Shown: piece by piece, positions 1 to 5,697 of the stretch
Layout: the number at the start of each line of letters is the position of its first letter
Position numbering within the stretch: position 1 is the first letter of the stretch
Source of the DNA: an uncultured Clostridium sp.
GTDB taxonomy: Bacteria > Bacillota_A > Clostridia > TANB77 > CAG-508
Reading direction: 5' to 3'
NCBI GenBank assembly: GCA_951800935.1
Contig: CATOLW010000091.1
Span: 1-5,697 of the forward strand
Length of the DNA: 5,697 nt
Program-made: the position numbers and the translations under genes
The notes under the pieces: generated by a model
The model's database searches: none
What the model was told of the DNA's origin: nothing
What the model saw: only the letters and a program-made list of their open reading frames with translations

Positions 1-870
1 TGTTACGCCAGCTAATTTTTCTAAAAATCTATCTTTAGCATTTACACGAATTAAGTTAATATCGAATTGGTTTCTAAAAATTTCTTCTACTTCGTCTCCT
101 TCATTTTTACGTAAAAGTCCGTGGTCAACAAAGATACAAGTTAAGTTTTTACCGATTGCTTTAGAAAGTAAAACGGCAGCAACTGATGAGTCTACACCAC
201 CAGATAAGGCACATAACGCTTTTTTGTCTCCAATTTTTTCTTTTAATTTTTGAATACTTTCTTGTGCAAAAGAAGATATAAGCCAATCTCCTGTACAATT
301 ACATATGTTAAATAAAAAGTTTTTAATGACTTGAATTCCATTAACAGAGTGATTTACTTCTGGATGGAATTGAATACCATATAATTTTTTTTCAAAGTTT
401 TCCATAGCAGCATTTGGGCAAGAAGTGGTAGAACCAATATTTCTAAATCCTTCTGGGACAGTTTCTACATAGTCAGTATGACTCATTAAAAAGCCATTTT
501 TTGTTTCAAATTCTTGGAAAAGTAAGGAGGAGTTGTCAATTGAAACATCGGTTGTTCCATACTCACGTTTGTTGGCACTTAGCACTTTTCCTCCCAAGGT
601 AAGAGCCATAAGTTGCATTCCATAACAAATACCAAGAATAGGTACTCCTAACGTAAAAATTTCTTTATCACATTTTGGGGAATCTTCGCCATAGACACTG
701 GCAGGTCCGCCTGTAAAGATGATTCCTTTTGGATTTTTTTCTCTGATTTTTTCGATTGAAATATCATAAGGTACAACTTCTGAGTATACATTACATTCTC
801 TAACTCTTCTTGCTATTAATTGATTGTATTGTCCTCCAAAGTCGAGGATTAAAATTAATTCATTTTTCAC
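1..870 (-). CDS. guaA: GMP synthase (glutamine-hydrolysing), N-terminal 290 residues, cut by the left window edge
   Basis: Amidates XMP to GMP in the last step of cytosolic guanine nucleotide synthesis, using glutamine and ATP. The frame is open from a GTG at 870 to base 1. An N-terminal class I glutamine amidotransferase domain (about residues 5-190) shows the TGGP oxyanion region (53-56), the nucleophile Cys82 in GICYGMQ, and the His169/Glu171 pair in FHPE, so the catalytic triad is complete. The ATP-pyrophosphatase domain begins near residue 205 and carries the PP-loop SGGVDSS (223-229), followed by [10 protein letters not shown] (248-257). GMP synthases are usually a little over 500 residues, so the C-terminal part of the ATPase domain and the dimerisation domain lie outside the window. 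GTG is chosen because an ATG at 863-861 is out of frame and GGAGGT sits 7 bases upstream of the GTG. Arg codons are AGA and CGT only. The leader is too short for a purine riboswitch. The call is very secure. Confidence 0.97.
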   Translation of the reverse strand, partial: MKNELILILDFGGQYNQLIARRVRECNVYSEVVPYDISIEKIREKNPKGIIFTGGPASVYGEDSPKCDKEIFTLGVPILGICYGMQLMALTLGGKVLSANKREYGTTDVSIDNSSLLFQEFETKNGFLMSHTDYVETVPEGFRNIGSTTSCPNAAMENFEKKLYGIQFHPEVNHSVNGIQVIKNFLFNICNCTGDWLISSFAQESIQKLKEKIGDKKALCALSGGVDSSVAAVLLSKAIGKNLTCIFVDHGLLRKNEGDEVEEIFRNQFDINLIRVNAKDRFLEKLAGVT

Positions 871-877
871 TTGAATT

Positions 878-883
878 ACCTCC
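878..883 (-). promoter_or_regulatory. guaA ribosome binding site deciding the GTG start
   Basis: On the minus strand GGAGGT lies 7 bases upstream of the GTG at 870. It supports a non-ATG start for guaA, because the only nearby ATG (863-861) is in another frame. Confidence 0.85.
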
Positions 884-900
884 GTAAATAAATTTGTTTT

Positions 901-929
901 ATTTTATCATATTAGGGAGGAAAAGTAAA
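901..929 (-). promoter_or_regulatory. Candidate sigma-A promoter for guaA
   Basis: On the minus strand TTTACT (929-924) and TAAAAT (906-901) are separated by 17 bases. An overlapping alternative is TTTTCT (934-929) with TATGAT (911-906), also 17 bases apart. Initiation here would give a leader of about 25 bases. No terminator is visible between the upstream gene's stop at 937 and this site, so read-through from that gene into guaA is also possible. The region is AT-rich, so chance matches are likely. Confidence 0.4.
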
Positions 930-936
930 GAAAATC

Positions 937-1485
937 TTACAATACACCACTCGTTGGAATATAACTTTCATCAGGAGGGTAAACAAACTCATCCATTGGT
1001 TTATCTACTTTTTTCATTTCTGTTATCTTGAGAATTGGCATATCTCCATGATAATTGCCTTTGGCAATTTTACCAGTTATTTCAACCCAAGTTTCATCTT
1101 GAAAATCTTTTGCCTTATCGTATTCACATAAGAAACCAACAATAACGGATTGAAAATCAGAAGAAATAATCATATTTCTAGCTAAAATAAATTCATTTTC
1201 TGTTAAATCAAGAACACGATAAACATAGCCTGTAAAATTAATTTGATTACCTACATAATCATCTATATTTTCATGAACTGTTTTTAATACATTGGTATAA
1301 TTAGCAGTTGTTAATTTGGCAACTTTGTTTTGTGGCAAACAAGAAGAAGTAGATGGAGCTTGATTTGCCCCATGAAAAACCTTAAAACTTACAATTCCAA
1401 CAATGATAATAACAAGAATCGTAATTCCGATAAAAAAATATTTAAAAGTTTTACTACCATTAATTTTGACATTATAGACAAACAT
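937..1485 (-). CDS. Membrane-anchored protein with a DUF1980/YcgQ-like C-terminal domain
   Basis: A 182-residue protein with one predicted membrane anchor at about residues 16-34 (FFIGITILVIIIVGIVSF). A linker to about residue 60 leads into a soluble domain, probably extracytoplasmic. That domain (about 61-172) resembles the C-terminal part of the TIGR03943/DUF1980 family: FTGYVYR (84-90), a hydrophobic LARNMI stretch (101-106), WVEITGKI (133-140) with the pattern of an OB-like strand, PILKI (150-154) and a closing P-x-x-x-F-V-Y-P (163-170). Family members are usually longer, with several N-terminal helices, and are typically encoded beside a DUF318-type permease. Here there is one helix and no permease in view. 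The double Cys I associate with the family's central segment is absent (ISSD at 107-110). The ATG at 1485 has AGAGGT 6 bases upstream. It lies 66 bases upstream of guaA on the same strand and may be co-transcribed with it. The biochemical role is unknown, and the family call comes from motif memory, not a search. Confidence 0.7.
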   Translation of the reverse strand: MFVYNVKINGSKTFKYFFIGITILVIIIVGIVSFKVFHGANQAPSTSSCLPQNKVAKLTTANYTNVLKTVHENIDDYVGNQINFTGYVYRVLDLTENEFILARNMIISSDFQSVIVGFLCEYDKAKDFQDETWVEITGKIAKGNYHGDMPILKITEMKKVDKPMDEFVYPPDESYIPTSGVL

Positions 1486-1507
1486 AAAGAAACCTCTTTT
1501 CTAAAAA

Positions 1508-1536
1508 ATAATGTTTTCACTTTAAATTTATGGCAA
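1508..1536 (-). promoter_or_regulatory. Candidate promoter for the 937-1485 gene
   Basis: On the minus strand TTGCCA (1536-1531) and CATTAT (1513-1508) are 17 bases apart. The -35 box differs from TTGACA at one position and the -10 box from TATAAT at two. Initiation near 1501 would leave a leader of about 16 bases containing the AGAGGT ribosome binding site, which is short but workable. Confidence 0.4.
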
Positions 1537-1540
1537 AAGA

Positions 1541-1564
1541 CATAAAAATATGCTTATTTTTATG
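1541..1564. repeat. Perfect 10-bp inverted repeat between divergent promoters
   Basis: CATAAAAATA and TATTTTTATG are exact reverse complements separated by TGCT. The element lies just upstream of the -35 box of the leftward promoter candidate and 10 bases upstream of the -35 box of the rightward one. That is where a shared operator would be expected. The arms are almost entirely A+T, so a protein site or simple AT-rich chance symmetry are both more likely than a functional RNA hairpin. Confidence 0.5.
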
Positions 1565-1573
1565 GGTGAAAGA

Positions 1574-1602
1574 TTGTAAACTTATGTTAAATATGTTATG
1601 AT
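1574..1602 (+). promoter_or_regulatory. Candidate extended -10 promoter for the 1655-2080 gene
   Basis: TTGTAA (1574-1579) and TATGAT (1597-1602) are separated by 17 bases, with TGT immediately before the -10 box (1594-1596) giving the extended TGn motif. Transcription would start near 1609, leaving a leader of about 45 bases. This is the best-formed promoter in the window. Confidence 0.6.
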
Positions 1603-1654
1603 TTTAATTAGAAACAAGTAGTAGAATATTCTTTTTATTATGGAGGAAGAAAAA

Positions 1655-2080
1655 ATGAGTAAAATGGAAACATTTAAAAAGCGGTACGAAACAATAGAAA
1701 AACTTGAAAGAGCGATAGCAAAAGTTCTTGCAGTAACATTGCTAGTATTCTTAATACAAACAATAATACTACATCCAAAAACTAGACAAGTACTTATATT
1801 AATAGGGATATTGCTAGTTGTCTATTGTGTGTTAGATGGAATAAATACAATAACATTAAAGAACTTTTTCTTAGAAGGTTGCCGTACAGGAGAAGATGTA
1901 TTTAAAAATTATGATGTGATTCTAAATCGAAAAGGGAGGTCTTCCTTAGAAGTAATGGCAATTTATTTCAAAAGGGATACTTTCACAAACGAAATACAGG
2001 TAAAGTATAGAAATGGAATGAAAGAAAAAATACGAATCCATGAGTTAGAATTTTTGCGAGAATACATTTTTTTCGACTAA
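1655..2080 (+). CDS. Small two-helix membrane protein of unknown function
   Basis: I do not recognise this 141-residue protein. A charged N-terminal stretch (MSKMETFKKRYETIEKLERA) is followed by two hydrophobic helices at about residues 24-39 and 46-60, joined by a short HPKTRQ turn. A soluble C-terminal half of about 75 residues follows, rich in charged and aromatic residues and ending FFD. The short turn predicts a helical hairpin with both ends on the same side, probably cytoplasmic. An in-frame ATG at 1640 would add five residues, but GGAGG (1642-1646) lies 8 bases before the ATG at 1655, so 1655 is preferred and the upstream ATG overlaps the ribosome binding site. Of ten Arg codons, six are CGG, CGA or AGG, unlike secA and guaA, which use AGA and CGT almost throughout. 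That could reflect low expression or a different origin. It appears monocistronic, with its own promoter and terminator. Confidence 0.75.
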   Translation: MSKMETFKKRYETIEKLERAIAKVLAVTLLVFLIQTIILHPKTRQVLILIGILLVVYCVLDGINTITLKNFFLEGCRTGEDVFKNYDVILNRKGRSSLEVMAIYFKRDTFTNEIQVKYRNGMKEKIRIHELEFLREYIFFD

Positions 2081-2084
2081 ATTG

Positions 2085-2118
2085 CCTCATCTCACGAAAT
2101 TTGTGGGATGAGGTTTTT
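2085..2118 (+). terminator. Intrinsic terminator after the 1655-2080 gene
   Basis: CCTCATCTCAC (2085-2095) pairs with GTGGGATGAGG (2103-2113) as an 11-bp stem with one G-T wobble and a 7-base loop. It is followed directly by five T and, after CCA, a second long T run. It begins 4 bases after the stop codon and separates this gene from secA. Confidence 0.9.
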
Positions 2119-2140
2119 CCATTTTTTTTACGAAAACACC

Positions 2141-2169
2141 TTGCTAAAAAGCAAATTTAATGATATAGT
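2141..2169 (+). promoter_or_regulatory. Candidate sigma-A promoter for secA
   Basis: TTGCTA (2141-2146) and TATAGT (2164-2169) are separated by 17 bases, and the site lies after the upstream terminator. Transcription would start near 2176, giving a leader of about 37 bases with no room for a structured leader. The -35 region also forms a small dyad, TTGC and GCAA around TAAAAA (2141-2154). Confidence 0.55.
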
Positions 2170-2193
2170 AACAAAGAAAAAATAAAAACATAA

Positions 2194-2226
2194 GAAGGGA
2201 CTGAAATGAAAAATGAGTATATTTAA
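2194..2226 (+). promoter_or_regulatory. secA translation start region with an overlapping six-codon ORF
   Basis: The purine-rich GAAGGGA (2194-2200) is 12 bases from the secA ATG at 2213 but only 5 from another ATG at 2206. The 2206 ATG opens a six-codon frame (MKNEYI) ending in TAA at 2224-2226, inside secA and out of frame with it. Homology fixes the secA start at 2213, since SecA proteins begin with a similar short stretch before S-x-[KR]-E-V-K-R. Translation of the mini-ORF could therefore compete with, or feed by termination-reinitiation into, secA. That is inference; nothing in the six residues suggests a function. Confidence 0.4.
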
Positions 2227-4967
2227 CAAGATATTCAAATCATACAGTGAAAAAGAAGTAAAAAGAGTTATGCCATTAGTAGAACAAATTAATGATTTAG
2301 AAGAAAAAATGTCAAAATTAAGTGATAGTGAACTAAGAGGAAAAACCGAAGAATTTAAGAAACAACTACAAGAAGGGAAAACACTAGACAACATCTTAGT
2401 AGAAGCTTTTGCCGTTGTTAGAGAAGCTTCCAAAAGAGTATTAGGAATGAGACACTTTGATGTACAATTAATTGGTGGAATTATTCTACACCAAGGAAGA
2501 ATTGCCGAAATGAAAACAGGTGAAGGAAAAACCTTAGTTGCTACTTTACCTGTATATCTAAATGCACTAGAAGGAAAAGGTGTACATGTTATTACTGTCA
2601 ATGATTACTTAGCCAAAAGAGATAGTGAATGGATGGGAAAACTATATAAATTCTTAGGCTTATCTGTTGGACTAGTCATTGCAGGAATGGAACCAAAAGA
2701 AAAACAAGAAGCTTATCATGCAGATGTAACCTATGGAACAAACAATGAATTTGGATTTGATTACTTAAGAGACAACATGGTTATCTATAAAAATCAATTA
2801 GTACAAAGAGGATTACACTATGCCATTGTCGATGAAATAGACAGTATTTTAGTTGATGAAGCACGTACCCCTCTTATTATATCAGGTAGAGCAAATGAAT
2901 CATCAGACCTATATAAAAGAGCCAATGATTTTGTAAAAAGACTAACCCCTAAAATTATTATAGAAGAAGACATCAAAGACTATGACCAAGCAGAAGATAA
3001 CGAGAAATATGATTATATTGTTGACCTAAAAGCAAAATCAGCATCTTTAACCGAAAAAGGTATTCAAAAAGCAGAAGATACTTTCCATTTAGAAAATTTT
3101 AACGACTTAGATAACTCTACATTAGTACATCACGTAAACCAGGCTTTACGTGCACATGGTGTTATGAAAAAAGACATTGACTATATTGTAAAAGATGGAG
3201 AAGTATTAATTGTAGACGAATTTACTGGTCGTATTATGTATGGAAGAAGATATAATAATGGTTTACACCAAGCAATCGAAGCCAAAGAAAATGTAAAAAT
3301 TGCAGATGAATCTAAAACACTTGCAACCATTACTTTCCAAAACTTCTTTAGAATGTATGACAAATTATCTGGTATGACAGGTACTGCCATGACAGAAGCT
3401 GGAGAATTTGAAGAAATTTATAATTTAGATGTTGTTGATATTCCAACAAACAAACCAATGATTCGTAAAGACGAAAATGACGTTATTTATAAAAACGAAA
3501 ATGCTAAATATAGAGCTATTGTAGAAAGCATCAAAAAGAGTCATGAAGTAGGACAACCAGTTCTAGTTGGTACCGTATCCATCGAAAAATCAGAAAAATT
3601 AAGTCAATTATTGAAAAAAGAAGGAATTAAGCACGAAGTATTAAATGCTAAATATCATGAAAAAGAAGCTGAAATTGTAGCACAAGCAGGTAAGTTTGGA
3701 GCAGTTACCATTGCAACCAACATGGCAGGACGTGGTACTGACATTATGCTTGGTGGAAACAGTGAATTTTTAGCAAAAGAAGAAATGAGAAGAAACAAAG
3801 TATCTCATGAATTAATTGAAGAAGCAGATACTTACTACGAAACAGATGACCAAGAAATCTTAAAAGCAAGAGAACAATTTAGAAGTTTAGTTAAAAAATA
3901 TGATGAACAAATTAAAGAAGAAAAAGAAAAAGTAATAGGAGCAGGTGGCTTAAAAATTATTGGTACCGAAAGACATGAATCTAGAAGAATTGATAACCAA
4001 TTACGTGGACGTTCTGGACGTCAAGGAGACAATGGAGAATCTAAATTCTACATTGGACTAGATGATGATCTAATGAAAATCTTTGGTGGAGATGCAATCA
4101 CTAAAGTTTACAACACTTTAGGTGCAGATGAGAACATGCCAATTGAATCAAGAATTATCTCAAATGCAGTAGAAAATGCTCAAAGGAAAGTAGAAGGAAG
4201 AAACTTTAGTATTCGTAAAAATGTCTTAAAATATGATGATGTTATGAATGCACAAAGAGAAATCATTTACAAACAAAGAAGAGAAGTTCTAGATGGTCAA
4301 AATATTCATGACAACATTATTTCTATGATTGAATTTGTAGCAGACAATATTGTAGATATGTTTATCGATGTAGAAACTTCAGAAGTAAATGTAGAGTCTT
4401 TAAATACCGAAATCATCAATATTTTTGGAATTGATATGTTAGACTATATCAAAAACAACCAAAAGGATTCTAGAGCTATTTCAGAAGAATTAAAGAAAAA
4501 AGCAATGGAAAGATACAGCGAAAAAGAGCAAGAAATTGGACAAGATGAAATGAGAGAACTTGAAAGAGTTGTTATGCTTAAAGTTGTTGATGAAAAATGG
4601 ATGAACCATATCGATAGTATGGATGAACTAAAAAATGGGATTGGCTTACGTGCTTATGGTCAAAAAGACCCAGTTGTTCAATATCGTTTAGAAGGTTTTG
4701 ATATGTTTGATGAAATGGTAAATGACATTAAAGTAGATGTAACTAAAATATTAATGCATATTAGACGGACAAGGAGAAACAAAAAGACAAGAAACTGTTA
4801 AAATTACAGGAGCAGCACTAGAAGCAATTCATAGTGTAGATGGTGGAGCAAAAATCGGAACAGATGTTGATAAAACAGTTCGTAACGAAGGACCTAAAGT
4901 TGGTAGAAACGACCCTTGTCCATGTGGCTCAGGAAAGAAATATAAAAATTGTTGTGGAAAACAATAA
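2213..4967 (+). CDS. secA: Preprotein translocase ATPase SecA, with a +1 frame break before the C-terminal zinc tail
   Basis: SecA is the motor ATPase that drives unfolded preproteins through SecYEG at the inner face of the membrane. Visible parts in order: Walker A MKTGEGKT (100-107), Walker B DEID (207-210) followed by [11 protein letters not shown], preprotein cross-linking domain (about 222-370), [15 protein letters not shown] (378-392), second nucleotide-binding fold with NMAGRGTDI (503-511) and [11 protein letters not shown] (596-606), the helical scaffold, and the IRA1 region around [23 protein letters not shown] (795-817). The starting frame stops at 4801 (862 residues), after a 10-residue basic tail unlike SecA. 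From 4767 the +1 frame continues with SecA-like linker and the zinc motif C-x-C-x8-CC (4917-4955), ending at 4967. The shifted product would be about 917 residues, a normal SecA length. Conserved sequence switches frame at the CGG codon for residue 852, next to A4769. The gene is either frameshifted by mutation or sequence error, or read by +1 frameshifting; the ATPase core is intact either way. Confidence 0.97.
4766..4769 (+). other. secA: Frame-change site CGG-A in secA
   Basis: The starting frame reads AGA CGG ACA (residues 851-853) and stops 33 bases beyond the CGG. Counting CGGA as one codon, or skipping its C, gives the frame that reads [11 protein letters not shown] and on to the zinc tail. 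The exact extra base cannot be assigned from the sequence alone: it could be any base of CGGA or one nearby. CGG is used nowhere else in frame in this gene that I could find. AAGGAG follows at 4771-4776, so no RF2-like upstream Shine-Dalgarno stimulator is present. Confidence 0.8.
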
Positions 4968-4977
4968 ATTACTATAA

Positions 4978-5016
4978 AAAGTGCTGACAGAGGTAAAATA
5001 CGATTGTCAGCACTTT
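4978..5016 (+). terminator. Hairpin after secA, possible terminator
   Basis: AAAGTGCTGACA (4978-4989) and TGTCAGCACTTT (5005-5016) form a perfect 12-bp stem with a 15-base loop, starting 10 bases after the secA stop. The T run on the plus strand is only three bases, those of the stem itself. Read on the minus strand the stem ends in five T, so the hairpin would terminate better in that direction. A role in secA 3'-end formation is likely from its position, but its strength is uncertain. Confidence 0.65.
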
Positions 5017-5049
5017 GCTATTCTAAATTTTAAGTTACTAACAAAATAA

Positions 5050-5055
5050 AGGGGG
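5050..5055 (+). promoter_or_regulatory. Ribosome binding site of the S51-family gene
   Basis: AGGGGG lies 5 bases before the ATG at 5061 and fixes that start. No convincing promoter is visible in the 44 bases between the hairpin and the ATG, so the gene may depend partly on read-through from secA. Confidence 0.7.
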
Positions 5056-5060
5056 AGCCT

Positions 5061-5697
5061 ATGAAATTTTTACTAACATCTGGTGGAATATCCAATAAAA
5101 CAATTGAAAACGAATTGAAAAATTTAATTGGTAAAGACTTCAAAGGACTAAAAATGCTATTTTGCACAACTGCCTCAAATTATGAAGGCGGTGAAATGAA
5201 CGATTGGTTAATTGAAGATTTAGAAAAACTGAAAAGTCTAGGTTTTAAAATAGATGTATGCGATATTAATGGAGTTAGTAAAGATAATTTTTTACCAAGA
5301 TTTGAATGGGCAGATGTATTTTATTTTGAAGGCGGAAATACTCGGATGGCTTAGAAAATGTATTAAATATTCAGGTTTAGAAGAACAGTTATTAAAATTG
5401 TTGGAAACACGAATTTGGGTTGGTGCAAGTGCAGGCAGTTGTGTTTTGTGTCCTACTGTTTGTAATTCTTGTCAAGATTTATTTGATGAAAATATTGCAG
5501 GATTTCCAACTGATGGATTAGGCTTTGTGAATTTTCAATTTGTTCCGCATCTAAATAATAAATATTTTCCAAAAGTAAATTTGCAAAATTTAGAAAATGC
5601 AAGTAAAAATTTGCAAGAAATAGATGGTAAAAAGTTATATATTGTTGATGATAATGGTGCAATTAGTGTAGACAATGAAGAAATTAAAATTGTAAGT
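5061..5697 (+). CDS. Peptidase S51 / peptidase E-like family protein, with a +1 frame break, cut by the right window edge
   Basis: A member of the class I glutamine amidotransferase-like superfamily close to peptidase E (an aspartyl dipeptidase) and related hydrolases; the substrate here is unknown. The start MKFLLTSGGISN and the early beta-alpha pattern are typical. The first frame encodes 97 residues, ending at 5354 just after EGGNT (90-94), which is the loop before the long helix. It would lack the active site. The +1 frame continues WLRKCIKYSGLEEQLLKLLE, then the nucleophile elbow WVGASAGS (Ser123 in joined numbering), CPTVCNSCQDLF, and FVPHLNN with the likely catalytic His163. It stays open to base 5697, giving at least 212 residues; the family is usually slightly over 200. 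Peptidase E of E. coli has its Ser at 120 and His at 157, so the joined numbering fits without further gaps. Four Cys near the elbow (127, 130, 134, 137) are notable. Frame change is at CGG-A, 5343-5346. Confidence 0.85.
5343..5346 (+). other. Frame-change site CGG-A in the S51-family gene
   Basis: The starting frame reads ACT CGG ATG GCT TAG. Family sequence resumes as TGG CTT AGA in the +1 frame at 5347. Family members have one residue (often an aromatic) between GGNT and the following helix, so the four bases CGGA stand where a single codon is expected. The break can therefore be placed almost exactly, unlike the one in secA. An SD-like GAAGGCGG (about 5329-5336) lies upstream but codes for the conserved EGG, so it cannot be taken as a stimulator. 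Confidence 0.8.

Noticed and set aside
871..936. Purine (guanine) riboswitch before guaA
   Set aside because: Only 66 bases separate the genes, and no three-way-junction pattern or terminator hairpin is present.
1330..1545. 71-codon plus-strand open frame across the start of the DUF1980-like gene
   Set aside because: It lies antisense to a gene with a good ribosome binding site, its product is low-complexity Asn/Lys-rich sequence, and it has no family signature.
1640..1654. Upstream ATG adding five residues to the small membrane protein
   Set aside because: This ATG overlaps the GGAGG that serves the ATG at 1655 and has no ribosome binding site of its own.
2128..2601. 157-codon minus-strand open frame over the secA start
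   Set aside because: It is antisense to conserved secA sequence. The Ser/Phe/Leu-rich product is what the complement of AT-rich coding sequence gives.
3181..3390. 69-codon minus-strand open frame inside secA
   Set aside because: It lies wholly within conserved secA coding sequence and has no ribosome binding site or recognisable motif.
4766..4776. RF2-type programmed frameshift with an upstream Shine-Dalgarno element
   Set aside because: No Shine-Dalgarno-like sequence precedes CGG-A in secA, there is no stop codon at the shift site, and the P-site codons differ between the two genes (AGA and ACT) and do not re-pair well in the +1 frame.
4770..4967. Separate small SEC-C zinc protein gene downstream of secA
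   Set aside because: There is no start codon in a suitable place despite AAGGAG at 4771-4776, and the sequence matches the normal SecA linker and tail, so it is the displaced end of secA.
5453..5662. 69-codon minus-strand open frame over the S51-like gene
   Set aside because: It is antisense to the conserved +1 continuation of the S51-like protein; its His/Tyr/Leu-rich product is typical of a shadow frame.

Overview
The window is AT-rich (roughly two-thirds A+T by eye) with strong GGAGG-type ribosome binding sites, T-tailed hairpin terminators and Arg coded mostly by AGA and CGT. This suggests a low-GC Firmicute, most likely a Clostridia-type anaerobe. The gene content (guaA, secA with a zinc-binding tail, a peptidase S51-like protein) fits that but does not fix a genus. 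It looks like an ordinary chromosomal housekeeping segment. I see no mobile element, CRISPR array, tRNA or rRNA.

Layout. Left arm, minus strand: the N-terminal 290 codons of guaA (GMP synthase, running off the left edge), preceded upstream by a membrane-anchored protein with a DUF1980/YcgQ-like C-terminal domain (937-1485). Divergent spacer 1486-1654: back-to-back promoter candidates with a perfect 10-bp inverted repeat between them. Right arm, plus strand: a small two-helix membrane protein of unknown function (1655-2080) ending in a clear intrinsic terminator; then secA (2213-4967) with its own promoter candidate and a downstream hairpin; then an S51-family (peptidase E-like, class I glutamine amidotransferase fold) gene running off the right edge (5061-5697). 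There is no gene-free stretch over 300 bases. The four spacers (871-936, 1486-1654, 2081-2212, 4968-5060) hold the promoters, hairpins and ribosome binding sites listed.

The most interesting observation concerns two frame breaks. secA and the S51 gene are each interrupted by a +1 frame change, and both happen at the same tetranucleotide, an in-frame CGG codon followed by A (4766-4769 and 5343-5346). In both, the sequence after the break continues as well-conserved family sequence in the +1 frame: the SecA zinc tail, and the S51 nucleophile and His regions. CGG is otherwise almost absent as an in-frame codon here. The one other case I found, at 1682-1684, is followed by T and is read as a normal triplet. 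The shared site raises the possibility of +1 frameshifting or four-base decoding at CGG-A. Two independent indels or sequence errors remain the null explanation.

The genes do not form one pathway: purine synthesis, protein export and a probable hydrolase lie side by side, with promoters or terminators separating most of them.
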